DNA of 64,000 nucleotides from Tetragonia tetragonoides. Lineage: Eukaryota; Streptophyta; Magnoliopsida; Caryophyllales; Aizoaceae. The notes beneath the pieces were generated by a model. That model ran no database searches and was not told where the DNA came from. It saw only the letters and a list, made by a program, of their open reading frames with translations. Location: the NCBI GenBank assembly GCA_038025085.1, contig CM076153.1:14855001-14919000 (forward strand). The letters are read 5' to 3'. The position numbers and the translations under genes are program-made. Shown here one piece after another: positions 1 through 13,198 of the stretch (positions within the stretch are counted from its first letter, which is position 1; each line of letters starts with the position of its first letter).

Positions 1-2516
1 GGGTGAAAATGATCTTCCAAGCTTCAACATTTTCGCAATTTTTTCCCCAGAAAGGGGGTTTGGGAGATCTGACACGTACATGCATGCTTTTTGTTTGTTA
101 AACAAAAAGGTTCAGTGCTAACTGATGAGTTTCCCACTGTAATGCTTATCAAACTAAAATGAAGACAAGAGAACTAAAGAAGATGCAGTCTGCAAGTACA
201 ACCACTACGATTAGTATATTAAACACTCAAGAAAGATAAGCACATTAAAAGAGAAACAAATGAATATATTACAAATATCTGCAATAATCAGTCAGAAGCC
301 TGTTCACTGTTCAGTTGGGGACCTAGAATGCAACATGATATGCAGCACTGTAGAAATATAATAGCAAACCTCAGGCGTAACATTAAAGAGTAAAGCTCCT
401 TACAGGTGATATTAAAAATCACCCCCGTGTACTGCACATAGGAGTAGCTTAAGCCACATTTAGCATTGACACGTGTATTACCCTGATTCGGCCACATTTC
501 CACGTCTTAATTTATATAATTGACAAAGCTTGATATATGCATGAATCTCTGCACTTGAAGCAGAAAAAAACTATGAATAATCTGACAAGAGGGTGGGGAA
601 AAGAAATATCAATCATTCAAAGTTAACTAGGAAGAAAACAAATTGCCAAAGTGTGTCTCAATCCCTCTTATACAGCATGTCACTAATCTTAAGAAAAGAA
701 AAGCAGAAGTAGAAAAGATTGCCTCAAAGAGATCCAACAAACATATGGGGAGGGGATGGCAGAGATCAGAAATGGCACATGCACAAAACAACACTATCCA
801 GAGATTAGAAGACAAACAATTCGACTTATATGTGAACTCGAGGTTGCATACATTCGACACCCCCCTTACTCATCTTCCCCAAATTACCGAGTCATAGGCA
901 GGAGTCTCGTGAGGTAGTCTACCTAGATAAAATCGTCCTAAGCAGAAAAGGATAGGAAACAACTAGATTCATGATACAGTCTACCTAAACTAGATAATAT
1001 CCATAGACAAAAAACTAAAAAAATAAATAAATAAATAAATAAAACCAAAAACAAAAAACAAAAATTTGAATATTATGAACTACAGCCTCAATTTCAACAG
1101 TAATTGCTTGACAACAGTCAAGCATAATGGATCTACCACATTGTTGATAGATACATCATATTCCTTTTTCATGGCCAACATTTGTAAAATTGATGGTAAC
1201 AAGAAAAGTTAAAATATATCAGACTAAGACCTGTGATCAGAAATATTAGAAAGAGAGAGAAAAAAAAAAAAAAAGAAAAAAAAAAAAGCAATAATCTTTT
1301 AGATTTTTCAAGAAATCTCTACAATTTTCAACTTGTCACAAGATCAACTGTTACAATCATAGCAGCTTAGACCAAAGCAGTTTATTATAGTTGACCTTCT
1401 CCCCCACATCCAACACTGCACAAGGGCTTAGTAGCCAACTAGGTCTTCCCAGTGGGACCTCTGTCACCAAGCAAACACCAAGTTATTTGAATACTTGACC
1501 TTAAGTAAATCAAGTGATCACTCTCCTAACTCAGTTCCCCAATTATTGTAAATTCCCACAGCTCCAAAGGCAGTGGGCTGTGAGGTGATTGGATTCTATG
1601 ACTTCTATATTTCTTTTAAGGAATTTATTATAAGGCATCAAAGGGGTACCACAAAAGCACCAAGGGGAAAGAGAGTGCTTTTGGCTGAAAGGCTAACGGT
1701 TAGCTTTGGTGTAAGGGCAGTTCACCAAAATATGCAAATGAGATACATACAGATACTACACTTGTTAGTGGCAAAATAATAATTGCCAGTAACACCAGAG
1801 AGAAAAGTGGTGCCCCCTCAAAACTTGAAAAAGGAACAGACCCCCAAGTAACATGGGACAAGCTGCCACTGCTGCCTGATTGTCTGATCTGCTGCAGTAC
1901 AAGGTTGCTTTGTCCCCCTATAACTAGATCAAACTCAGCAGTTTAACTCCAAACAGGATATAAGCAACATAAATTTCAGACCTGGGCCAAACAAAATTCA
2001 TGTTTCAGAAAACTTAATCACCTCAAACATATGTCTCATCATGTGCATCCAGTCTTATTCCAACTAAGTATCTTTACAACTAATATGGGGTCCAATTCAC
2101 CAATGAGAAGGAAGTTGCTATCTAGAGAACACAAAGCCAACACTGTACACAATCTCTCCCCTAGTCCTTTCTTTAATTGATTTTCAAGCATAGTAGATGG
2201 CGCACATTCATATTCCATCCGAATAATATTATATAAATATATGAAAAGTAGATTAGACATAGGCTCCTTAGATTAGATATAGGCATAACGTGGAGTTTCA
2301 ATTAAAAATAGTCTGTGGAGTGAATAAATAAGTCTCCATCTCTTAGATCGACATAGAGACACCTAAACTGTATTCACTCATAGAAAACAACAATCTATCC
2401 TTCTGTTCATATCAGAAGTAAGTCCTTTGAGATTAGAGTTGTTCTGTTTCTTCAATAAGCACAAAGGCTAGCTACATGTAAGAGAGCACTAAGAAGAGCA
2501 GGAATCCTTTCTAGCA
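1..2516. other. No gene seen; upstream region of zinc-finger gene
   Basis: AT-rich sequence with no ORF showing family features, TIRs or LTRs. It contains poly-A tracts around 1260-1290 and an (AAAT)n stretch near 1020-1045. The part nearest 2517 probably holds the promoter, 5' UTR and possibly a leader intron of the zinc-finger gene. No TATA box or transcription start can be fixed from sequence alone. Confidence 0.5.
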
Positions 2517-3338
2517 ATGGAACGAGTGGAGACAGAAACATGTCTTTCAGGCACATCAAGTACCATCTCTGCACATGAAGCTCCAACATGCCTATACAGA
2601 CCATTCCAGCATCATAGAGAAGCAAAGCAAGCGCAACGAGAAGATCACGACCAGGAGACAGTTTCTCAGACTCAGGTGCCATTAGATTTAATGCTCTCTA
2701 GTGAGGATTCTTGCCATGAATTTAACACAGAACTGAATCTCATCGACTGCTTAAACGTGGGTTCATCTCAGAGTTCGTCAGATACTCCACAAGCATCTGA
2801 AGGTGAACCACGGGTTTTCTCATGCAATTACTGTCAAAGAAAATTCTACAGCTCACAGGCATTAGGCGGACACCAAAATGCTCACAAGCGAGAGAGGACT
2901 ATAGCAAAAAGAAACCAGAGAATAGGAGCAACCTTAGCAGCAACAGCAGCAGCTTTTGGGCATCCTTACTTGCACCAACACAATTATTCAAACATCTCTT
3001 CGCTACCTCTACATGGTTCTCCCCCCAATCGATCTCTTGGAATTCAGGTACACTCAATGATCCATAAGCCTCCTTATATGACATTGTCTTCTGGGTCTGG
3101 AAATATGTACGGACATCAAGGATGGTTGAGGTTGCCTATTGAACAACAACCAGCAGTAGGGAAGCTAGTGGCAGAGACCCACCATGCTAGCATCGGAGCT
3201 GGGCCATCCCCAAGGGGTGGAGCTAGTCGGTTTAACATTGTCGACGAAGGCGTCAGCAGTGGTTGGTGGAGTGGTGATGGTCAAATCGAAACTAATCAGG
3301 AGGACCCAACAAAGCTTGATCTCTCCCTCAAGCTCTGA
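2517..3338 (+). CDS. Single C2H2 zinc-finger protein, ZFP/EAR repressor type
   Basis: This encodes a 273-residue predicted nuclear transcription factor of the plant single-finger C2H2 family. The finger has Cys103, Cys106, His119 and His123, with the plant-specific QALGGH signature at 114-119. A basic, Ala-rich stretch follows at about 124-147. The C-terminus ends in LDLSLKL (267-273), an EAR-type motif known in this family to recruit TOPLESS-type co-repressors. A second LxLxL-like stretch (PLDLML, about 55-60) lies N-terminal of the finger. The length and layout match the Arabidopsis ZFP1/ZFP4/ZFP7-like group. The frame is uninterrupted and no intron is needed. The first in-frame ATG is used, and nothing upstream extends the protein. 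The exact orthologue and target genes cannot be told from sequence. Confidence 0.93.
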   Translation: MERVETETCLSGTSSTISAHEAPTCLYRPFQHHREAKQAQREDHDQETVSQTQVPLDLMLSSEDSCHEFNTELNLIDCLNVGSSQSSSDTPQASEGEPRVFSCNYCQRKFYSSQALGGHQNAHKRERTIAKRNQRIGATLAATAAAFGHPYLHQHNYSNISSLPLHGSPPNRSLGIQVHSMIHKPPYMTLSSGSGNMYGHQGWLRLPIEQQPAVGKLVAETHHASIGAGPSPRGGASRFNIVDEGVSSGWWSGDGQIETNQEDPTKLDLSLKL

Positions 3339-5440
3339 GTATATTTCTCCTACAGAAACTTTTCACTTATAGAATTAGGGTGTTTGCTATAATATGCTAG
3401 GGAATATGTTTAGCTTCTCTATTTCCTTTTCTGGGATGGTATTATGTAAATTTTGAAGATGACAAAACAGAAAGGATTTTCTTCTTTGTAATCATTAAAA
3501 AGAAATTCAGCTGACATATCAAGTTGATGTGAGGAGAACTCCATGATGTTTTGCTACTCCTATGTCCTAAAACTTCTGTCCTAAATGGGTAACAGAAGCT
3601 GGAGCTTGATTTCATGTTCATAGTCAATAAGCCACTTCCTTCTCTTTAAACCTTAAAAAGGCAGATCGACACTTAAATTAGCCCTCTTCCAGAAGCTACA
3701 ATATCCTCTTGAATATTGCAACAACATCAAATTTCCAGCCAGTAGATAAAGCTTTCATCAATTCCTCTTTCACTCTGCAATATCAGGAAATGTCGAACAT
3801 TCCCTAGAATACTTACTAGTATTAGTCTAAGGCTCTTAGCTACATTATCTCCACTAACCCAGGTAACTAAAATCCTCAGAATCACAGATATGAACTTTGA
3901 AACAGAAATCATGAAGAAGGTGAAAGGAATCTTGAGACACACAAAAAAACATTATTGATTAAGGCTTGTATAATACAACCACGATCTACCCTTATTTAAA
4001 ATAGGCTAGGAACTGACACACAAGCATGATTATGTACCACAAACTTAGAGAAAAGTGGCCCAATCAACTGCAGAATTTCAATAAATATGATTGGCAATAA
4101 ATAAACAACATTAAGCTCATCATCTAGATGCCTGATTTGTAACTCTATTAGTGACAAAATGCCAAGAAAGTATAAACAAAATCAAACAGAAAATGGATTT
4201 GGCTTTTTGCAGTTGAGGTTTTGTGAATATCTTCATGTAGCAGTTGAAGTGTGTAAAGATAGGGGGTAGGCACCTACAAAATCATACGACACCAAGGTTC
4301 TTAACTTGGAAGTAGTTGTGTTCCATTCAATCCATTTCTTCCGCCCTTATTCTCAAGAAAAAGTACTTCAACATGGAGATTTTGAGGCATTTCACTTTAC
4401 TTTGCAAACACAGTTACAATTTGCATACTTGCAGTAATTTTTCTTAATGTTTGCATACTTGAACTATACTTGGAGGTCCATAGAAAACAAGAGACAATGC
4501 AAACATTGTTACAATTTGCAAAAAAAAACTACAACCATGTAAACATGCCTCGCAACTTGTTACCATAGGCATATGGGTTTGTTGCCATACAGATTTAGGC
4601 AAATGGTATTTGCAAATTGAAATTTTTTTAGTATAGGGTCTAACTAAACAGATTATCAGCAGTTGTATGCATAAGGCAGCATACACTACCAACACCACCA
4701 CCACCAACCCCCCCCCCCCAAAAAAAAAAAGTTATCATCAGTCCAATTATAAATAAATATTACAAGGGCGCATAAGGATTTGTATTAAAGGGAGAAGGGG
4801 GACAGTAGAAGGATCTCAACAATTATGTATAGATGTACTCCAGCTATTAGCATGATCCCAAGGGTAATACACATGATTTATGAGTGAAGCAATAGTTTCA
4901 GTTCAGTTCAATCCAGTTAATTCAGCCCATTCCAATTCAGTGGAAAAAGAACACACTCGTAGTCGTACTCCCTTCGGGCCATGACTCGTGGATTTGGGCT
5001 TGTAAGGTGGGGCGGTCATGACTTCCAGCAAGTAGTTACTATTCTGCCTTTAATTTTTTTCTCATTGCCTATTTTGTTTCCTCAGCCAAACCAATGGAAG
5101 GTAACCTTATTCTTTCTAAACATAGAGACTCCGAATGGATATATGTCTATTCCCAATTATCATTGCTTCCAAATCAATGCCCCAACCGACCCCCATTATA
5201 AGCACTGATCTGTCCCATAGGTGTACAATAAAAAGAGCAAAATCAAAAGGACTACTTATCTCCTCCGTAAACACCAAGATTAAAATTATTTAGTTACTAA
5301 AATTTACACCCTCCCAGCCCCAGCTACAGTAATAAAAATTTAGATAAAGAGAAAGAATTTATTAATGAAGTGTAGTCATAGAATAACCCCTAAATGCTCC
5401 AAAGGCCTTAACCCATAAAGATGCTAAATAAGTGACTCTA
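3339..5440. other. Intergenic; zinc-finger 3' flank and small repeat fragments
   Basis: The first 100-200 bases are probably the 3' UTR of the zinc-finger gene. No coding frame with recognisable features follows. Around 4872-4955 there is a CAGTTCAGTTCAAT-type stretch ending in AAAGAACACACTC. It resembles a degraded fragment of the GAACTGAACT-rich MITE family found intact at 12547-13127. A C-run/A-run tract lies near 4710-4730. Confidence 0.45.
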
Positions 5441-5453
5441 TCCCAAAGCATAT

Positions 5454-6270
5454 TCACTGAGATGGCCACCCCATCGAAAACCAGGGCATTTCTTCCAGCC
5501 AAAGACACCAGAAAATTGCAAACATCGCATTACACCACAGTAGCCTCGTCTCCTTCCTCCTCCCAAACTCTAACACTCTCAGCTCGAGGAACTCCGCCAC
5601 ACTAGAAGGAGATACCCACTCCTCAAAAATACCAAACCATCTATCCCAAATGCGACGAGCAAAATCACAAGTAAGAAACAGATCTAAGGCTGTCTCACTA
5701 CTCGCTCGATAGAGCAGACAAACATCTGGCAAAAGAACCATCCCTGGCCTGCTTCTCTGGCGCAAATAATTAGTATTCACCAAGGAAGCACGGACACGGC
5801 ACTCAGCCTGCGTTTCCCGTGTCTACGTTTCCGTTTTTGTGCTTCCTTGCATATAATAATTTTTAAGAATTTTAGTTCTAGGGTCCATACAAACGCCCGC
5901 ACCTTAAGAGGCACCTTAGCCTTCCAAATGAGGTCAGCTATGAGAAACTGAGGGAGAGGCGCACCCAAATGCTGAAAGAAAGATTTGCACGAAAACTCCC
6001 CCGATGCATCCCCAGTCCATATCCTTGAGTCATTACGCTCTGAAAACTGAACTGTCTCTAAGAAGGCAAGTAAGGTTGTAAACTCATCCATCAAAACTAC
6101 CCAGTAGAGCTATAACAAAAATAAGGTCCGAATGAGAAATGGCAAAGCAGTAAACATATAATGGACTTCTCTTCCCACTCCCTAGTAGTTCAGGGACAAT
6201 ACACCTACCATCAAGCACAAAGCCCTCCTCCTTAAAGCACCCATTAATGTACGGACCCATGGACACACTT
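5454..6270 (-). pseudogene. Degenerate LINE fragment, zf-RVT (reverse-transcriptase zinc-binding) region
   Basis: Read on the minus strand, two adjoining frames give the C-terminal zf-RVT region of a plant L1-type LINE polyprotein. The upstream part (about 6065-5885) contains RIWTGDASGEFSCKSFF, then IWKAKVPLKVRAFVW. The downstream part (5783-5460) contains NTNYLRQRSRPGM, CLLYRASSETALDLFLTC and a Trp-rich end. The Cys/His spacing and the LIWKAKVPLKVRAF phrase are typical of this domain. No reverse-transcriptase or endonuclease domain is present, the frame is broken, and a 69-bp palindromic piece (5781-5849) interrupts it. It is an old, 5'-truncated, non-functional copy. A host gene is unlikely because no start codon or splice structure rescues the frame. 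Confidence 0.75.
5781..5849. repeat. 69-bp inverted-repeat insertion inside the LINE fragment
   Basis: The piece begins CAAGGAAGCACGGACACGG and ends GTGCTTCCTTG, giving 11-bp terminal inverted repeats around a CGTGTC/GACACG-rich middle. It sits between the AFVW and NTNYLRQR segments of the zf-RVT region, which are normally close together. That suggests a small foldback insertion. Confidence 0.5.
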
Positions 6271-7386
6271 CACTACCTTACCAGCAAATTTACACTTCTA
6301 AGGAAAACCCATACTAACTCTTTCAAACAAATACTGCGCGGCGGCTACTATAATTGGTCAGTTAGCATATTCAACTTCGACAAACATCAGTTTTACCATT
6401 CCGAAATAGGGAAACTGGTCCCTAGATCCCAAAGTTATTTAATGATAAGTCCAAATCTCTTCCAGTGACTTCATCTTGAAGTCTCTGCTGGGACAAACAA
6501 TTTATACCTTTAAATCAGCAAGAAGTATTGAAAACCAAGGAGACGGCGAATCATCACATAGAACTGATGCTAGGAAGTAGAAACTAAAGCTGACTAGAAG
6601 ACCAATGATGAAACACGATTTGTCTTATAAGAGCACTTATCTGAGCTAAAAAGTGAAGACTGAAGAGAGAGGGCCATAAGATCCTAAATGCTGCTTGAAG
6701 ATCAAATAAATAAACTCACATGCTTGGACTCTCAAGTTTTCATGGATTAACGAGAAAATAGGCATTTAGAAATAAAACATCACTGACATATAGAGTAGAT
6801 AATAAATAATAGGTAAAGGATTATCAAAGATCAAGAATCAGAAATATATCTGATATCATAGGTTGTGAACTTCAGTAGTAGTGTGTAGTACAACAACTAT
6901 GCACTTTACCAGTTCCCACTGGGTAGGGACGTAGTAGTGTAAACTATTCTTCATCCTAATCAAAGAGAAAAAGAGAAACATGGGAGAGCTCCAGATTAAG
7001 TTTTGTGCTAGCTGTCAGATAGACCGCTGCCTAGTGCCTAGTCTAATCCTACCTTGATGGCTAATGTACCTCAATCCAGTCATTTAGCGACAAAACCCCA
7101 GCCAGCTATCTGATGCACTGATTCTAGCAAAGTTAAATCTAACTTGTTTTTTGACAACAAGGTCTCTGCCCCTATCCATGAAGTCAGTTAACCTCAGCAT
7201 TATCAACTTTCTCATTATTCAGCAGGTAAGCACAACAGAATGGCAGCAATAATTTGCATATTATGCACAATAGTAATAATTAAGTACCATTGCACCCCCT
7301 GCTTCTAGATAGTAGATAAAAACGGAAGGTGATAATTTCATTACCATACAATTAATCCTCTGGAGGAGACCAAAAATTTTGGCTTT
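6271..7386. other. Intergenic; nothing recognised
   Basis: AT-rich DNA between the LINE fragment and the 3' end of the p32/MAM33-family gene. I see no convincing ORF, repeat boundary or RNA gene. The right edge should contain the 3' UTR and polyadenylation region of the minus-strand gene. Confidence 0.4.
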
Positions 7387-10300
7387 CTACAGTTCGACAA
7401 AAGACTTGACAGTTTCTAACCATCGAAGGAATTCTGTTCTATCTTTGTTGACCATAAAGTGATGTAAGAAAACAGAAAGTTCATCAGTAACCCCCCTTGC
7501 CTCCAAATATTCATGAAGTGCCTTTCGAAGTTTGGGATCCAACTTCCTGAGGAAACGAAAAAGAATAGGTTGTGTCAAACCAAAGCCAATACAAAAAATA
7601 AAATAACTGTAATGAAACAAAAACAGTAGCTTATGTAGGTTGATTCAATCCTAAAAGTAATGGATAATACCCAACAATATTGTTGGGCATGCATGACTAT
7701 CACATTTATTTAGATACAGAAAATTATATCAACGATGTTGCTAAAACAGCATCAGAGGACAGGCTGCCCTCCCAAAGATACATATACAAATTAGCCTAGT
7801 TCCTCACACGCCCACCGAAAAGTCCACAAAAGAGGCTAATATTTCACTTTATTCCAAAGAAGTTCAGATGACAAAGTACCTCTAGAAAAATATCCTCGTA
7901 TCACTCTCCAGGCACAAACTCCGCGGAACTGAGAAATAGCTCCCTATTCTTCTCCTTATCTCTCACAAAGCCCAAAAAAGACCTGAAACAACTCCAACAC
8001 AGTGACACAGCACACACCCAATGCTCCCCCCAAAAAAACAACTTACACAACAGAAACTGCCCCATGTCACAGTGAAGGAGTGAACATGACTCACTACTGG
8101 CAAAACAAAGCACACATATGACAGGGTGAATAGCCATCGCTGGCCTTCTCAGGTTCTCTGGAGCATATTATTAGTAGTGTTCATACTTCCCAGTCAATGT
8201 CCAATGGCCATCGTTAGTATATACTTGGAACTTTTAAGAGCAGGAAAGAAAATGGCAATTAGCCATGATTCCTAGAGTCGAAAACGAACATTTCTACGGA
8301 ATAAATTGGCACAGTTGACTGCAGCCAATGATAAGAAATGCAAATCACCAACATGATGATGTGCAGTAAAATGCAGAAAACGCTAGCCAATCCTGAGAAT
8401 ATATGGCTCATTCACATATTTTCCTAAATTCCACAAACATAGATGAAAATAGCCTTAGGCTTAGCCCACTTAATGGAGTAGGCTCTTTGACATGCAAATT
8501 TCAGAAGGAATATGAAAATTGATGCTTAGGGGTCTAGATCATAAATATTGAGATTCAACCCCATCGTTCAAACTCATGTGGCTATTACAGAAAAAAAAAA
8601 GGTGGCAGTACCTTAAATTAGGTCCCATGTGAGCCTTAGGCAGCATTTGATTACCGCGAAGCATATACACTTTCATAATCTCCAAACCATCTGGCCATGC
8701 GGAGCACACAAACCCTAATGCATCAGAACCCTCACCTTTATATATCTCAACTAGCAAGCTAATATGAAGAACAACATCCTCCCCATCAGCATCATCCCCA
8801 GATTTTGGATGAGACACGCAGCCATCAATCATTGTGGCCTCAATTTTGATATCTTCTTTCTCTTCAAACTTGCGTTTCAGCCTTACAAACTGTTCCCCTG
8901 GACGGTCTTCAACAGAAAAGAAATTGAAACTTGAAAGTGGCTGCAGAGGAGAAAGAGAGATAGATTAGAACCTTAATAAGGCAAAACTTCTTTCAGTAAG
9001 TGCTACAGAAAATGGATAGAAGTTAAGTGTTACTGCTCATGAGATGTGAGGGGAATTTAACAGCTGTCAGAAAGACTACTGACTATGCTTCTTTAAAACT
9101 TATGTTTTTCTTTTGCCATTTTTAAGTCTATCTATATGTTACAGAACAGCCTGATAAACACCCATCACCACTTACTACTCCAAATCAGTGTTTTCAATTA
9201 GTTGCTACAGGATTGAATACCATATCACTAACTCATGGAAAAAACTGGAGAAACAGCATAGAGCATATCATTTTTAAAACTCTAAGCATGTGGCAGCCCA
9301 ACTCCTAGGCAAGGTTGTGGGAACCTTACACACCTTTCACCCCAACTGAAAGGTACAAGGCTAAGCAATCCTAATATAACGCTACAGAATATGATCTACT
9401 GAAACACATCCATACTCTATCCTTAGTAAAAAACAGAATTACAGCTGATATTCTTTACAACCCAAAAACAAATAAAAAACTATATAATTGACAAAACTTT
9501 ACATTCTTTACAACTCAAAATGGATTTTGTATGCGACCACACTCAAACCTTTAGCCATTGTTTCCTAAATTTCTACTAAAGGTCATCTCGTACAGTCGTA
9601 CAAGCGGGTTGGTGTGTAGCACCTTCCCAATCCCAACTCCTACCTTCTCCCCCGGACTAGAATTTGTGGTTCAAGGCCTTGAAGTCAAGTACTTTCCCAC
9701 GCTAAGGATGAAGTGGGAGTTTCTTTTTTTTAAATAAAATAAAACCTTTTTCGTGTCGGGTCTTGTTTTTATATTTAAGCTTGATTATGAGTCTATGACC
9801 CCTGACACACGATTTTGATAAACGTCTTTCAGGGGTTCTTCCTCATGGATCCTTACACCCCCATTGTCGTTCCTCCTAACATTGTCCACCACTTTTAGCC
9901 GATAAAGCACTGACCTCCAAGATCCACCTAGCTTACATAAAACCATTCTAGGACATGGCAACAGCTCCCCTAACCTCCTACAAAGAGCCTATTAGAAGAA
10001 AAAAATATATATAAACCCGTTACAAGGATAATTTAGTGCAAGTTTCCAACCTTATTAGACTTGGCCTTCTTAAGAACTTTCTTCCCTACTACTCCATTTC
10101 ATGAAACTCCACCAAGACCAAATAATATCACGTTACCACATCCAATAGGCAATAGTGAATCTCGAACGATATTCACGATCATATTTCAAATTTCTTGATC
10201 TCTTTCTCCTTAAATAGGTTCTCCAACCATGAACACAATAGGAACTCGATTAATGTTCATGGATTGGCATGCCCAACTCTTCACTTAAAATGAGCAAGTG

Positions 10301-11151
10301 GTAAAACCGCATAATCTATTGGCTGATTACCGTATAAAACATACTTAAGCTATCACCCCCTCCCTAGTCCGTGTGAACATCATCTTGCACTCCACACACT
10401 AAAACTGTTTCACCCTTATATTAGCTGCTTAAAACTGTCTCTAAGCTCCAGTTTAGCCTAAAAACCCCAACTCCTACTTATTTATCAACAACATCAATAT
10501 CGCTTGAGATCTCATTCCTTTTCAATCGCACACCTCCATACTCCTTTGTTCCAAAACCTTAAAAGTTAAAAATATCCTCTATGTATCTACTATCTACGTA
10601 TTGATAACCCAAGATAACTATGGTTGTCAGTATCACCGTGTCATTTTAGAGTGCACTCATCCCGCACTACTTGCAAACACCAATTATCAACGAATTCTCA
10701 ATTCACATTTGCACCAACATGACGCGATTCTTCAATCCTCTATGACGGCGGATATCACTACCAACCCACTGCTAACAATTATGGACTACAATGAAATTGC
10801 AACACCCCCCCCCCCCACACACACACACACCCACCCATCCAGCAACAATAAAGGACTTTAGCAATCTTAATCCAAACTATCATTATGTTGATGCAGCACT
10901 AATTAACTTTTACTCTAACACAATCATATAAAAATTCAAGGTGTCATGAAGACCTAAAAACAAACATTTGGTTTATGGCCCCTCCACATAATATTCCTTT
11001 CTAATCAAACACATTTTCTATATTGTAATTCACATCAAGTCTCATAAAGTGCATCATTTCTCTTCCATTATATACCAGACAAAATTAATCATCATTATGG
11101 TTCCCAATCACAAAAGCACCCAATAAAAATTAAGGAAAACATACTATTATT

Positions 11152-11217
<66 letters not shown>

Positions 11218-11463
11218 GAAGGAAATTACCGAATCAGGAGGTGCATATTCGGTTTGATAATCAATCTCAGTGCGAAGAATTCTGATAATGTTAGAGTCAA
11301 ATGGTGATCGGGCCTGCGTTTCGGATGCGTAACTCCGCGTTTGGGCTAGTACGGGCCATAGCGTTTGTTGAGGATCAGATAGCCATGAATGATGTGTGAG
11401 CTTGCTGGAGAGAGAAAATGCAGAACGAAACGATTTTAGGGAGAATCTGAACAAGGAAGCCAT
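7387..11463 (-). CDS. Mitochondrial glycoprotein family protein (MAM33/p32-like)
   Basis: Three exons on the minus strand join without a frame break: 11463-11230, 8940-8612 and 7546-7387. They give 723 nt and a 240-residue protein. Both introns are GT-AG, and the acceptors follow pyrimidine-rich CTCTGCAG and TTTCCTCAG. The N-terminus (MASLFRFSLKSFRSAFSLSS) is rich in Arg and Ser and lacks acidic residues, as in mitochondrial presequences. The body shows the family pattern: an acidic loop (SGDDADGED), ALGFVCSAWPDGLEI, GPNL, then the C-terminal signature LHEYLEARGVTDEL and FLRWLETVKSFVEL. Family members are acidic, doughnut-shaped trimeric matrix proteins linked to mitochondrial translation or OXPHOS assembly. 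The precise role here is inferred from the family. Intron 1 is large (2.3 kb) with a long CT tract 17 nt past the donor. Intron 2 spans 7547-8611. Confidence 0.92.
8941..11229 (-). other. Intron 1 of the p32/MAM33-family gene (2.3 kb)
   Basis: The boundaries are set by the GT donor at 11229 and the AG acceptor at 8941 on the minus strand. The middle (about 9540-10860) has a different, less AT-biased texture. It includes C-rich and (CA)n tracts near 10805-10835 and looks like an old inserted repeat. No coding domain or terminal repeats could be recognised in it. Confidence 0.6.
11155..11213. repeat. (GA)n / (CT)n microsatellite
   Basis: About 29 GA units on the plus strand. On the sense strand of the p32/MAM33-family gene this is a CT tract starting 17 nt inside intron 1. 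Confidence 0.97.
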
Positions 11464-12543
11464 TGATTTAGCAAAGGGGTGGGAAATTGGTCCTAATTGA
11501 ATGAAATTTGTGGGGGGTTTGAATTGAACTTTGAGAGGGTTTAGAGTTTTGATGGATAGTGGGCCTTGTAGAGGAATGTAGGGTTTAAGGTTTGGTTATT
11601 CATTTTGGGTTAAGGATAAGAAAGAGCCCATTGGGCTTTCTTTTTTTGATTGAAAAATGCACAAAATCTCGTATGAGAGCGGTCTCAATGTGAAGTTTCT
11701 TATATCAATATTATGTCATGTCGACGCCATGTTTGTATAGAGGTCTTATACAAGACTTATTGTAAAAAATGACACATAATTAACATTCATATCCTCTAAC
11801 CAAATCCTCTCATAGCGAGAAAAAGGTAAACAAATCATCGTATTTGTATTCTTACTTGTATCTGTGTGACTGTGTCAGTGTTCGTACCCATCCAACCTAC
11901 TATTAGTGAATAGCAAACAACCTATTAGTCAGCAGCAAATAAGTTGCCTTTGATTACGTCATGATTAAACACTCGTGTTCAACCACGAATATTTACAATA
12001 TGATAACGTGTGCCAATATAACACCACTGGAGGGCATGTATAATTCCTATATTTACTTGCTCTAAAACTTCTTAGATATAGGTGTGTTTTTTGATGTATC
12101 TTTGCTATTATCCAATTCCAAAACTTGTTCTCTTAGCATATCTATACTTATTAGTAGGGGAAAAAACATGGCGTAGATTAAATTCATGGCATTTAGTCTT
12201 ACGAAATCAATTGGAGGTGAATTCGTCAATTATTTGACCACTATCTTTGACGGTAATAGTACAATTCATTTACATTCAACTTTTTTTTTTTTGGTGGACA
12301 TTTACATTCAACTTTAAGCAGTCAAAATCACACAAATGCACATTCTAACCAAAGTTTATTGTAGTCGCTTTAGTTAGGTTCTTGTTTATTAAAATCACCC
12401 ATATATTTATTTTGCATACGTTTAAGGTTAACAAATTATGTTCGAATTGAACTGAAAATTCCCCCAATACTTGTTTTCCACATTCAACGGCTTGAATCAA
12501 AGACATTGCTTGAATATTGCAACTCCTAAGCTACAAAGTGATT
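11464..12543. other. Upstream region of the p32/MAM33-family gene; repeat fragments
   Basis: The first 200 bp must contain the minus-strand gene's promoter and 5' UTR. Around 11660-11770 lies a fragment of the type ...AAAATCTCGTATGAGAGCGGTCTCA... TATACAAGACTT. This resembles the small MITE family at 13199-13336. Nothing else is recognised. Confidence 0.4.
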
Positions 12544-12703
12544 TTAGGGTGCGTTTGTTAGAGCTGAACTTACCAGAACTGAACTGAACTGAATTGATCT
12601 GAACTGAACTTAACTGAGCACCACTAAACTGTACTGAATTGAATCGAACACCACTGAACTGAACTGAACACCACTGAACTGAACTGGAATATAAAAATTA
12701 TAA

Positions 12704-12812
<109 letters not shown>

Positions 12813-12910
12813 GTAATTTTATGAGTTTTTGTTTGGAAATACTATTAGTATAACACTTGACTCATTCTAGTTTGTTTGCAAAAAAATTTGTATGGTTGTT
12901 ATAATAAAAA

Positions 12911-12911
12911 A

Positions 12912-12981
<70 letters not shown>

Positions 12982-12982
12982 T
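12911..12982. repeat. (TAA)n microsatellite
   Basis: About 24 TAA units, in inverted relation to the (TTA)n tract at 12704-12812. Confidence 0.97.
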
Positions 12983-13198
12983 GAACACCACTGAACTGAA
13001 CTGAATTGAACACCACTGAACTGAATTGAGCAATACTGAACCAAGCCTTACTTATGTATGACCACCATTGAACTGAACTGAACTGAATTGAACCGAACTG
13101 ACCGGAGAAGCTCTAAACAACGCACCCTTAGTCTCTGTATTATCAAGACAACAATTCTGTAACCTAATGAAATGTGATAACTTACACTTATATTAAGA

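Noticed and set aside
643..897. 84-codon ORF near the left edge
   Set aside because: No domain, no splice context and average composition. Indistinguishable from chance.
10601..10861. 86-codon ORF in intron 1 of the p32/MAM33-family gene
   Set aside because: It ends in a C/CA microsatellite translation, shows no family features and lies within a supported intron.
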